Assembly: GCA_012962735.1 (NCBI GenBank)
Contig: DTXA01000306.1
Coordinates: 1-11,714, forward strand
Source of the DNA: Candidatus Latescibacterota bacterium
GTDB taxonomy: Bacteria > Latescibacterota > 4484-107 > B68-G9
Direction of reading: 5' to 3'
DNA length: 11,714 nt
The notes under the pieces are model-generated. The model was not told the origin of the DNA, searched no databases, and saw only the letters and a program-made list of their open reading frames with translations. The position numbers were made by a program, and so were the translations under genes. This document shows, in pieces, positions 1 to 6,268 of this stretch (its first letter is position 1; every line of letters starts with the position of its first letter).

Positions 1-418
1 CTTCCTCCAGCCGTCCCTTAGAAAGCCCGGGTACACTCCGGCCTTCGGCGAGCGCCCTCCGCAGGGCTTCCGGGTCAGCCACCCCCATATCCACCATCCG
101 TGCGACTGTCCTGGGCCCCAGGCCGGGGAGCTTCAAAAGCTCCGCCACGCCCCTCGGGACTCCTCGGAGGGCCTCCTCGTACTTGCGCATCTTCCCGGTG
201 TGGAGGTACTCCCGTATCTTGCCGGCTATAGCCTTGCCGATACCCGGAACCTCCTCCAGCCTCCCCTCGGCCGCCAGGGCCTCCACGTCCTCCTCTAAGC
301 CCTCCAATGCCCCGGCCGCCCGGCGATACGCTCGAATTTTAAAGGGGTTCTCCCCTTGGTACGCCAGAAGGTCAGCTAAATGCCGGAAGGTCTCCGCCAG
401 TTCCAGGCTCTTAGTCAT
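1..418 (-). CDS. polX: Family X DNA polymerase (PolX), N-terminal 139 residues, runs off the window edge
   Basis: This is the 5' part of a gene with no stop in the window. Bacterial PolX enzymes are gap-filling repair polymerases that usually join a polymerase-beta core to a C-terminal PHP exonuclease domain; only the N-terminal 8-kDa-like DNA-binding domain and the first helix-hairpin-helix units are visible. The first 35 residues follow the usual pattern, with an ENPFKIRAYRRAA stretch at 23-35. Hairpin motifs are VPGIGKAIA (57-65), LPGLGPRTVA (97-106) and the start of a third, VPGLSKG (129-135). The ATG at 418-416 overlaps the end of the upstream YbjQ-like frame (TAA at 413-411), so translation is probably coupled. 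The spacer before the ATG carries only a weak GGTGG-type ribosome site. The family call rests on motif recognition; polymerase and PHP active sites cannot be checked. Confidence 0.88.
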   Translation of the reverse strand, partial: MTKSLELAETFRHLADLLAYQGENPFKIRAYRRAAGALEGLEEDVEALAAEGRLEEVPGIGKAIAGKIREYLHTGKMRKYEEALRGVPRGVAELLKLPGLGPRTVARMVDMGVADPEALRRALAEGRSVPGLSKGRLEE

Positions 419-588
419 CTTCAACCACCACTGCTGTGCCGTATGCGAGAACTTCGGCCGCACCCTGCATAAGTTGGGAGGTCGCAGACCGCACCCCGAT
501 CACAGCGTTCGCCCCCATCCTGGAGAGGGCCTCCTGCCGGGCCCTGTCCAAAAGTTCGGTATAGCCCTTCACCTGTAGTTATCAGCAT
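411..588 (-). pseudogene. YbjQ/UPF0145-family remnant with internal deletion and frameshift
   Basis: A strong ribosome site (GGAGGGGTGAGG) inside the end of rel precedes an ATG at 588-586 that opens MLITT, the usual start of YbjQ-family proteins. The body of the family then appears in a different frame: from a GTG at 572-570 the frame reads KGYTELLDRARQEAL, then GANAVIGVR, then MQGAAEVLAYGTAVVVE, and ends at TAA 413-411. That is only 53 codons against about 105 in the family. A TAA lies three codons upstream of the GTG. The simplest reading is that the central beta region was deleted with a change of frame, plus a smaller in-frame loss before GANAV. Translation from the good ATG would run out of frame. 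YbjQ proteins are small oligomeric proteins of poorly defined role. A functional mini-protein started at GTG is possible but less likely. Confidence 0.68.
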
Positions 589-593
589 CTTCC

Positions 594-2786
594 TCACCCC
601 TCCGGAGAAAGCTTGGGTCGGCGGTGTACGGGGTACGGCGGGGCGTTGAGCCGCTGTACGTCCCGCACACCGAGGATCCTCCGTATGCGGGCCATAAGGC
701 CCTCCAGCTCTTCCCTATCGTGAACGTCCACCTCGAAGATGTTCTCGGCCAGGCCCAAGGAAGTACGCCCCGTGACCCCCTGTATGTTGATCTCCATAAT
801 GCTGATCTGTTGTACGATATCCTCTAAGAGGTGCTTGCGGTCGTCGGCTCGCACCAGTATGCGTGCTAAGTACGTCCGTTCCGGAACCCGCTCCCACTCT
901 ATAGGGAACCACCGCCCTTTGTCGTTGATGAGCCGAGATACGTTCGGACATCCCACCCGGTGCACCGATATCCCCCGCCCCCTCGTCACGAATCCGAACA
1001 CCTCATCCCCTGGAAGGGGACAGCAGCAGGCCGCTGCCCGGATCATCACATTATCTATCCCCTTCAGTCTGAGCCCGGCTCCCTGGGGGGGCATCCTGAC
1101 CTTGGGCCTCTGGACCCGGGACTCCACCCCGGTCAGCCTGTGCAGCACCTGCTGTAGAGACAGCTCCCCGTTGCCGATCCCCGCATACAAGCCTTCCACA
1201 TCCTTCCGGTTGAAGGAGCGTGCCAAAGCCTCGAGTTCCCCGCCGTCAGGATGGAGCCGAAGACGCTTCAGCTCCCTGGCGAGCAGCTCTTCCCCCAGCC
1301 GCACGCTGTCCTCGAAGGCCTCCGCCTTCAGCCACCTCCGGATACGACTGCGAGCCTTAGAAGTTATCACGAACCGCAGCCAGTCCCTGTTGGGCTTCTG
1401 GTTCGGGGAGGTCAGGATCTCTACGATGTCCCCGCTTTGAAGGGGAGTGCTGATGGGTACCAAGCGGCCGTTGACCTTGGCCGCATAGCAGTGCAGCCCG
1501 ATGTCGGTGTGCACGCTGAAGGCGAAGTCTAAGGCGGTAGCCCCCTTAGGTAGGGCCTTGATCTCCCCCTTAGGAGTGAACACGAATATCTCGTTCTGGT
1601 ATAGCTCTATCTTCAAGTCCTCCATAAACTCCCTGGGGCTCCCCGCGTCCCGCTGGCGTTCCAGTAGCTCCCGGATCCAATTCAGATGCCGGTCCAACTG
1701 TTCGTCTCCTTCCACCCTCCCCTCTTTATACTTCCAATGAGCAGCTATTCCCAGCTCCGCCACCCTATGCATCTCCGGCGTGCGGATCTGCACCTCCAAC
1801 ATCTGTCCCTCAGGCACTATCACCGTAGTGTGTAGGGATTGGTACCCGTTCGGCTTGGGATGGGAGATGTAGTCCTTGATCCGGCCATCCACGTGGGGGA
1901 ACAGCTTGTGCACCACCCCCAAGGCCGAATAGCAATCGCCCACGGTGGGCACTATAACCCGTATTCCCATAAGGTCGTAGATCTCCTCGAAGTTCCTGCC
2001 CTGCTCCCGTATCTTTTGATATATACTGTAGAAATGCTTGGCCCTCCCCGTAACCTCCGCCCGTATACCTTCCCGCTCCAAGGCCTCCTGAAGGGGGGCT
2101 TTCACCTCCTCTAAGCGACGTTCCCTCTCGGATCGCTTCATCGCCACCTTCCGCTCTATCTCCCGGTACGCCTGAGGGTCCAATACCTTCAAGCTTATAT
2201 CCTCAAGCTCGTTCTTGAGCCGGTACATCCCGAACCGGTGGGCCAGGGGGACATACACCTCCAAGGTCTCCCGGGCCTTGTACCGCTGGGTCTCCTCGAG
2301 GAGCGCCCATATGGTGCGCATATTGTGCAGGCGGTCCGCGAACTTGATCAGTACCACCCGCAGGTCCTTGGCCATGGACAAGAGGAACTTCCGGAAGTAG
2401 TCCGCCTGTCTGGCCTCCGGATGTTTTCCTGCCGCCCTCTCCTCCCTCCTGCGTTCCATGCGCCCTATCCGGGTGACCCCGTCCACCAACCCCGCCACCC
2501 GCTCCCCAAAGGTCTCCCGGACCTGTCTGAGCTCCATTTCTGTGTCCTCGACCACATCGTGCAGAAGGCCTGCGGCCACGGTGTCCGGGTCCATCTGAAA
2601 CTCCGCCAATACATAGGCCACTTCCACGCAGTGACTCACGAACGGCTCTCCGGACATACGCATCTGGCCCCGGTGGGCCTCCTGGCTGAACGCAAAGGCC
2701 TGCTTCACCAGGTCCATCCCCTCGGGGGAGTAATAAGGTCTCAGGATCTCCAAAAGCTTCGCAAACCGCTGCTTTACTCTCTCCAT
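594..2786 (-). CDS. rel: Bifunctional (p)ppGpp synthetase/hydrolase, Rel/SpoT family
   Basis: The gene encodes 730 residues, normal for a long RelA/SpoT homologue, which makes and degrades the alarmone (p)ppGpp on or near the ribosome. Domain order is standard. The HD hydrolase domain has H52 and the HDVVEDT motif (76-82), with FADRLHNMRT at 149-158. The synthetase domain has KHFYSIYQKI (250-259) and the PKPNGYQSLHT signature (310-320). A TGS domain covers about 398-460, a Cys-rich segment A-x-CCCPLPGDEV about 585-595, and an ACT domain about 641-716. The synthetase carries RIKD (302-305), the RXKD type of bifunctional Rel/SpoT enzymes and not the EXDD of RelA, and the hydrolase site is intact, so both activities are expected. 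The ATG at 2786 has no strong ribosome site (only TGAG nearby). A hairpin repeat lies about 60-90 bp upstream. The stop is 5 nt before the ATG of the YbjQ remnant, so rel heads a rel–ybjQ–polX unit. Confidence 0.96.
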   Translation of the reverse strand: MERVKQRFAKLLEILRPYYSPEGMDLVKQAFAFSQEAHRGQMRMSGEPFVSHCVEVAYVLAEFQMDPDTVAAGLLHDVVEDTEMELRQVRETFGERVAGLVDGVTRIGRMERRREERAAGKHPEARQADYFRKFLLSMAKDLRVVLIKFADRLHNMRTIWALLEETQRYKARETLEVYVPLAHRFGMYRLKNELEDISLKVLDPQAYREIERKVAMKRSERERRLEEVKAPLQEALEREGIRAEVTGRAKHFYSIYQKIREQGRNFEEIYDLMGIRVIVPTVGDCYSALGVVHKLFPHVDGRIKDYISHPKPNGYQSLHTTVIVPEGQMLEVQIRTPEMHRVAELGIAAHWKYKEGRVEGDEQLDRHLNWIRELLERQRDAGSPREFMEDLKIELYQNEIFVFTPKGEIKALPKGATALDFAFSVHTDIGLHCYAAKVNGRLVPISTPLQSGDIVEILTSPNQKPNRDWLRFVITSKARSRIRRWLKAEAFEDSVRLGEELLARELKRLRLHPDGGELEALARSFNRKDVEGLYAGIGNGELSLQQVLHRLTGVESRVQRPKVRMPPQGAGLRLKGIDNVMIRAAACCCPLPGDEVFGFVTRGRGISVHRVGCPNVSRLINDKGRWFPIEWERVPERTYLARILVRADDRKHLLEDIVQQISIMEINIQGVTGRTSLGLAENIFEVDVHDREELEGLMARIRRILGVRDVQRLNAPPYPVHRRPKLSPEG

Positions 2787-2843
2787 AGGCTCAGATAAAA
2801 TGTGAAGCTCCCACAGCTCTTCATTCGGCCATGGAAATATAGT

Positions 2844-2876
2844 CCCAAAAAGTTCTTCGCTGGGATACTTTTTGGG
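2844..2876 (-). repeat. Intergenic hairpin repeat, copy 1, upstream of rel
   Basis: A perfect 10-bp inverted repeat (CCCAAAAAGT at 2844-2853, ACTTTTTGGG at 2867-2876) encloses a 13-nt loop, TCTTCGCTGGGAT on the plus strand. The element fills the middle of the 126-bp gap between the xseA stop and the rel ATG. Read on the minus strand, the stem is followed after GAC by TATATT (2837-2842), a possible -10 hexamer facing rel. The same stem, loop and TATA-like follow-on recur at 9148 and 11601. With the copy at 9148 it also shares a flank of the form CTYAGGGGYCY on the rel-distal side. The stem has no following T-tract, so it is not a typical terminator. Confidence 0.85.
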
Positions 2877-2912
2877 GGCCCCTGAGGTTCTCAGTTAGCT
2901 TAAGGTAGACGA

Positions 2913-4133
2913 TCATTTCTTGGAGATATAGAGCACCTCACATACCACCCGGCCCCGGGCGAAATAGACTTCCACCCGATCCCCGGGCTTCAACTCCCCT
3001 ACGTCCTTCACCAGGCGGCCCTCGGGGAGTTTCCTCACCACGCTGAACCCCCTCGCCATCGCTGCCCCCGGGCTGAGGGCCTTCAAGCGGCCCCGGAGCG
3101 CTGTAAGTTCCTTGGACTTCCCCTCCATTGTGTACCCAAGGGCGTTCCCCAACCTCCGGCGAAGCTCGTCCACCTCCTGGCTGTACTGTAACATCCGGTC
3201 CGGCACCTGCCGTAGGGGATGCGCATCCCGCAGAGCCGCCACCTGCCCCTCCACATCCCTTATGAACCCTTCAATCGCATCCCCGAGCCTGCCCCTCAGA
3301 GAGCACACCCAGTTGGCCAGTTCGGCCCGGTCCGGCACGGCCATTTCGGCTGCGGCTGAAGGGGTGGGAGCCCTCCGGTCCGCCGCTAAGTCCGTCAAAG
3401 TGACATCCACCTCATGCCCCACGGCCGAGATCACCGGGATACGGGACCGGGCTACGGCTCTGACCACCACCTCCTCGTTGAAGGCCCAGAGGTCCTCGGC
3501 CGAACCTCCCCCCCTCCCCACGATCAGTAAGTCCGCCTCTCCGTGTGCGTTTATCCGCTCTATCCCTGATGCTATCTCCTCGGCCGCCCCCTCCCCCTGC
3601 ACCTTGACGGGGCACAACACGACCTCCACCCAGGGGGCCCTCCGGGCCACCACCTTAGCTATGTCCCAGATGACGGCCCCGTCCGGGGAGGTCACCACTC
3701 CGATCCGCTCCGGGAAAGGAGGAAGGGGCCGCTTACGCTCCTCCAAGAACAGGCCCTCCTCGGCCAGTCTTTGCTTGAGCTGCTCCAGGGACCGCCACAA
3801 CTCCCCGACGCCGGTCGGGTGGAGGTGGGACACCATCAATTGGTGCCGTCCCCCCCGCTCGTACACCGTCAGTTCCCCGTACGCCAGCACCCACAGCCCG
3901 TCCCGGGGCACGAACCTGAGCCTGTCGGCCAGCCACCGCCACATAACACACCGGATCCGGCTCTCCCCGTCCTTGAGGGTGAAGTACCTGTGCCCCAACG
4001 CCCCGTGGTGCACATAATCGGAGATCTCCCCCTCGACCCAGACCGGGGGGAATGTCCCTTCGATGACCGCCTTGATCTGGCGGGTCAGCTCGGAGACGGT
4101 GTAGACGTAAAGCCGGGGTAGTTCGGTCTGCAT
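2913..4133 (-). CDS. xseA: Exodeoxyribonuclease VII large subunit
   Basis: The gene encodes 406 residues, within the usual 400-450. With XseB the protein forms exonuclease VII, which degrades single-stranded DNA from both ends into short oligonucleotides. An N-terminal OB-fold (about 8-105) contains WVEGEISDY (32-40) and YFTLKDGESRIRCVMW (50-65). The catalytic domain starts near 115 and has FPERIGVVTSPDGAVIWD (140-157), VGRGGGSAEDLWAFNEE (205-221) and SAVGHEVDVTLTDLAADRRAPTPSAAAE (236-263). A helical stretch (about 270-350) and a short beta-rich tail follow. The ATG at 4133 is preceded by AAGGAG at about 10 nt. A TTGACA-N17-TAACTT promoter lies upstream. The small-subunit gene xseB, often next door, is not in this window: rel follows, across a 126-bp gap with the hairpin repeat. 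Confidence 0.96.
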   Translation of the reverse strand: MQTELPRLYVYTVSELTRQIKAVIEGTFPPVWVEGEISDYVHHGALGHRYFTLKDGESRIRCVMWRWLADRLRFVPRDGLWVLAYGELTVYERGGRHQLMVSHLHPTGVGELWRSLEQLKQRLAEEGLFLEERKRPLPPFPERIGVVTSPDGAVIWDIAKVVARRAPWVEVVLCPVKVQGEGAAEEIASGIERINAHGEADLLIVGRGGGSAEDLWAFNEEVVVRAVARSRIPVISAVGHEVDVTLTDLAADRRAPTPSAAAEMAVPDRAELANWVCSLRGRLGDAIEGFIRDVEGQVAALRDAHPLRQVPDRMLQYSQEVDELRRRLGNALGYTMEGKSKELTALRGRLKALSPGAAMARGFSVVRKLPEGRLVKDVGELKPGDRVEVYFARGRVVCEVLYISKK

Positions 4134-4170
4134 GGGGCTGTCTCCTTCCCCCTCTGAAGTTCCCTTTCAC

Positions 4171-4199
4171 AAGTTACACCAAAAAAGCCAACCTGTCAA
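4171..4199 (-). promoter_or_regulatory. Predicted sigma-70-type promoter for xseA
   Basis: On the minus strand, TTGACA (4199-4194) is separated by 17 bp from TAACTT (4176-4171). A T-rich spacer contains a run of six Ts. The predicted start site is about 30 nt before the xseA ATG, so the ribosome site AAGGAG lies inside a short leader. The promoter is back to back with another predicted promoter on the plus strand. Confidence 0.72.
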
Positions 4200-4213
4200 T
4201 AGGAAGTCGGGGA

Positions 4214-4227
4214 TACCAAATAAGGTA
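4214..4227. promoter_or_regulatory. Small palindrome between divergent -35 boxes (possible operator)
   Basis: TACC-AAATAA-GGTA is a 4-bp inverted repeat centred in the 34-bp gap between the two divergent -35 boxes (4194-4199 and 4234-4239). Position is the main argument for a shared regulator site. The arms are short and could arise by chance. Confidence 0.28.
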
Positions 4228-4233
4228 ATTCGG

Positions 4234-4262
4234 TTGACAACTTCGGAGAGCTTTAGTATTTT
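4234..4262 (+). promoter_or_regulatory. Predicted sigma-70-type promoter for the nitroreductase operon
   Basis: TTGACA (4234-4239), a 17-bp spacer, then TATTTT (4257-4262). The same hexamers and spacing recur before the TIM-barrel gene at 10078-10106. The expected start near 4270 gives a leader of about 105 nt before the ATG at 4375. That leader begins with a small hairpin, TGCCG-TTGT-CGGCA (4272-4285), which could be an operator or a 5'-end stabilising structure. Confidence 0.72.
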
Positions 4263-4374
4263 ACCGATATCTGCCGTTGTCGGCAAAAGGGCGGGAGCAC
4301 AGTTATTAGTCTCGCTCTTGAAGCTTGCCGTCCATGTCAAAGGGGTGTAGTGAAATTCAAACGGGGAGGTGCCC

Positions 4375-4890
4375 ATGGACGCCTTGACGGCCATACTTAG
4401 CCGGAAATCGTGCAGGAGCTTCACCGGAGGATCCTTGCGTGAGGGAGACTTAGAGCGGCTACTTGAGGCGATGCGGTGGGCGCCTTCAGCTGGGAACTGC
4501 CAGCCCTGGAGGTTCTACGTGGTGCGGGACCCCGGTGTAAAACGCGCCCTCGTCAGTGCTGCATGGGGGCAGGGGTTCATAGCCGAGGCCCCCGTGGTCT
4601 TCGTAGTCTGCGCCGAGCCGGATCGGTCGGGGGCCCGTTACGGGGGACGGGGAAGGATCTTGTACTGCATCCAGGATACGGCAGCGGCCGTGGAGAACCT
4701 CCTCATAGCCGCCACTGCCATGGGGTATGGGAGTTGTTGGGTAGGGGCATTCGATGAGGGGGCGGTCCGGACAGCTTTGAAGCTTCCCGAGGGACTGCGG
4801 CCGGTGGCCATAGTCCCAGTTGGACCGGGGGGGGAAGAGCCGGGAAGGGCCGGGCGCCGTCCTCCGGAAGAGGTGGTCGAGTGGATATAA
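4375..4890 (+). CDS. Nitroreductase-family FMN-dependent oxidoreductase
   Basis: The gene encodes 171 residues, the short end of the nitroreductase family, which are homodimeric FMN enzymes reducing nitro groups, quinones or flavins with NAD(P)H. FMN-binding hallmarks are visible: the N-terminal SRKSCRSF (9-16, equivalent to the usual RRSxRxF), APSAGNCQPWRFYVV (36-50) with the S-x-x-N-x-QPW pattern, QDTAAAVENLLIAATAMGYGSCWVGAF (100-126), and the RPVAIVPVG strand (142-150) followed by the usual Pro/Arg-rich tail. The ATG at 4375 is preferred over the GTG six bases earlier because GGGGAGG (4363-4369) is correctly spaced for it. It is first in a plus-strand pair, 29 bp before the enolase-superfamily gene, behind a good promoter. 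Substrate cannot be inferred; some such short proteins act on dehydrogenation or dehalogenation substrates instead. Confidence 0.9.
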   Translation: MDALTAILSRKSCRSFTGGSLREGDLERLLEAMRWAPSAGNCQPWRFYVVRDPGVKRALVSAAWGQGFIAEAPVVFVVCAEPDRSGARYGGRGRILYCIQDTAAAVENLLIAATAMGYGSCWVGAFDEGAVRTALKLPEGLRPVAIVPVGPGGEEPGRAGRRPPEEVVEWI

Positions 4891-4919
4891 CAGGTGTCGT
4901 CGAGCGATGAGGAGGACGT

Positions 4920-6077
4920 ATGAAAGTGACGGGACTGGAACCCTATATCGTCCGGGTGCGCTTCATCGGGCCGACCCTCCCGTACGTCTGGAGCGGGGGG
5001 GAGTGCACCGGGGCGGAATCCTTGCTGATCGCCCTGTCCACCGACGAGGGGATAGATGGGTGGGGGGAGACATCGCCGCCGCTCCCTTCTGGCTCCACCA
5101 AAACCTTGGTGAAGGCCGTATACAGCCCCTTAGTGGTCGGGGAGGATCCCTTTGAAATAGGGTGCATCTTGGAGAAGCTCTCGAACCTGGGCAGCCCGGA
5201 GATCGCCGCCGGGATAGAGATGGCCCTCTGGGACATCGTGGGCAAAGCCACCGGCCTGCCCCTCTGCCGGATGCTGGGAGGTCCCATCCGGGACAGAGTG
5301 CCCCTGGCCGGATGCATGGGGATCAAGGACCCCGAGGACGCAGCCCGGACCGCCCGGGAATACGTGGCCCAGGGGTTCCACACTGTAAAGACCAAGGGTG
5401 GTCGGGATGCCCAATGGGACATCGAGGTCGTCCGGGCGATACGGGAGGCCGTCAGGGCCGATGTTCAGATCCGCCTGGACGCAAACCAGGGATACACCCC
5501 GGACCAAGCCCTCCGGCTCCTGAGGGACCTGGAGCCGTACGACCTCCAGTTCTTCGAACAGCCATGCAGGAAGGCCCTTTTGGAAGAGACGGCCCAGCTT
5601 CGCCTCCGCGCGAGGGTGCCGATAGCCTTAGATGAGGGTGTGGACACTACAGAGGAGCTACTCCGGGCCGTCCGGCTGGCCTCCTTGGATGTTGCCGTGG
5701 TGGATATCCCCCCCGCAGGTGGGGTCCTCAAAGTGCGCGATATGGCGGCCATAGCCGAGGCCGCAGGCATACCTCTGGTAATGGGGAGCGCGCACGAAAT
5801 GGGGGTGAAAACAGCCGCAATGCTCCACATCGTGGCCTCCATCCCGGCCTTCCGGTATGCGAGCGACTCCACCTACTACGCACAGCAGAACGACGTCCTG
5901 ACGGAACCCCTCCGGGTATGGGACGGGACCATAGAAGTCCCCATGCGCCCCGGGTTGGGGGTGGAGGTGGACCGGGAGAAGGTCCGGGCCTGTGAGATGA
6001 GCGGTGCTTCCCGCCCTTGGAGGTCAGTGCCCCAGAGCGGGACAAGTTCCGGTACGGCCGGATTCGCCAAGTCGTGA
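4920..6077 (+). CDS. Enolase-superfamily enzyme (mandelate racemase/muconate lactonizing type)
   Basis: The frame encodes 385 residues with a very strong ribosome site (GGAGG, 5 nt before the ATG at 4920-4922). The capping domain spans about 1-125. The barrel carries the lysine motif K157-T-K159, then metal ligands D187 (RLDANQGY), E213 (FFEQP) and D238 (ALDEG). These enzymes abstract a proton alpha to a carboxylate and use Mg2+; members are epimerases, cycloisomerases and dehydratases. Where muconate-cycloisomerase-type members carry the second catalytic Lys (NIK...GG), this one reads VVDIPPAGG, with D262. The strand-7/8 region reads GSAHEMG with H292. It is therefore not a standard dipeptide epimerase and the substrate is unknown. 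The family usually ends near residue 356; the last 25-30 residues (Ser/Gly/Arg-rich) look like read-through into DNA that is coding-like in another frame. It is co-directional with the nitroreductase upstream. Confidence 0.88.
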   Translation: MKVTGLEPYIVRVRFIGPTLPYVWSGGECTGAESLLIALSTDEGIDGWGETSPPLPSGSTKTLVKAVYSPLVVGEDPFEIGCILEKLSNLGSPEIAAGIEMALWDIVGKATGLPLCRMLGGPIRDRVPLAGCMGIKDPEDAARTAREYVAQGFHTVKTKGGRDAQWDIEVVRAIREAVRADVQIRLDANQGYTPDQALRLLRDLEPYDLQFFEQPCRKALLEETAQLRLRARVPIALDEGVDTTEELLRAVRLASLDVAVVDIPPAGGVLKVRDMAAIAEAAGIPLVMGSAHEMGVKTAAMLHIVASIPAFRYASDSTYYAQQNDVLTEPLRVWDGTIEVPMRPGLGVEVDREKVRACEMSGASRPWRSVPQSGTSSGTAGFAKS

Positions 6078-6268
6078 CCGAGCTGGCCGACGCGGCAAGC
6101 GGACATGACAAAGAGCTCTCCGCAGCCGTGTTCGCCACCCCGGAACTTTCCCGGAAGTACGTGCGCCAGGACTGGTCCAGTTGGCCCCTCGATGCCGCTG
6201 TGCTTATGGTCTCTACCAGGGCCACTACAACAAGGCCCTCTCGAGATGATCACGGACGGGACCGGTAG
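6017..6268 (+). CDS. Unrecognised short reading frame, possibly a gene fragment
   Basis: From a TTG at 6017 the frame encodes 83 residues. I do not recognise the family. The middle looks like real protein: FRYGRIRQVVTELADAA, then ATPELSRKYVRQDW, then PLDAAVLMVSTR, with codon choice matching the neighbouring genes. There is no ribosome site before the TTG, and the frame is closed by a TGA just upstream within the enolase-superfamily gene. The last residues (Arg/Asp/Thr-rich) overlap the 3' end of the convergent sigma-54 activator by 19 bp and look like run-on. The best reading is the body of a truncated gene that has lost its start to a deletion or frameshift; an ATG at 5998 in the other frame (MSGASR) may have been its original start. 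Confidence 0.35.
   Translation: MEVSAPERDKFRYGRIRQVVTELADAASGHDKELSAAVFATPELSRKYVRQDWSSWPLDAAVLMVSTRATTTRPSRDDHGRDR

Noticed and set aside
739..1440. Long plus-strand frame opposite rel
   Set aside because: It is antisense to conserved Rel domains, with low-complexity composition and no ribosome site.
2844..2876. Hairpin repeats as ordinary rho-independent terminators
   Set aside because: The Ts lie inside the stem and are not a tail, loop sequence is conserved, and all copies sit next to downstream start codons. A minor role in attenuation cannot be excluded.
3112..4017. Long plus-strand frame opposite xseA
   Set aside because: It is a Ser/Pro/Arg-rich antisense shadow of a clearly conserved gene, typical of GC-rich DNA.
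4369..4374. GTG start for the nitroreductase
   Set aside because: The GTG lies inside the ribosome site itself; the ATG six bases later is correctly spaced.
4167..4424. Minus-strand 85-codon frame across the xseA–nitroreductase gap
   Set aside because: It runs antisense to the nitroreductase start and through both promoters, has no ribosome site and looks like no family.
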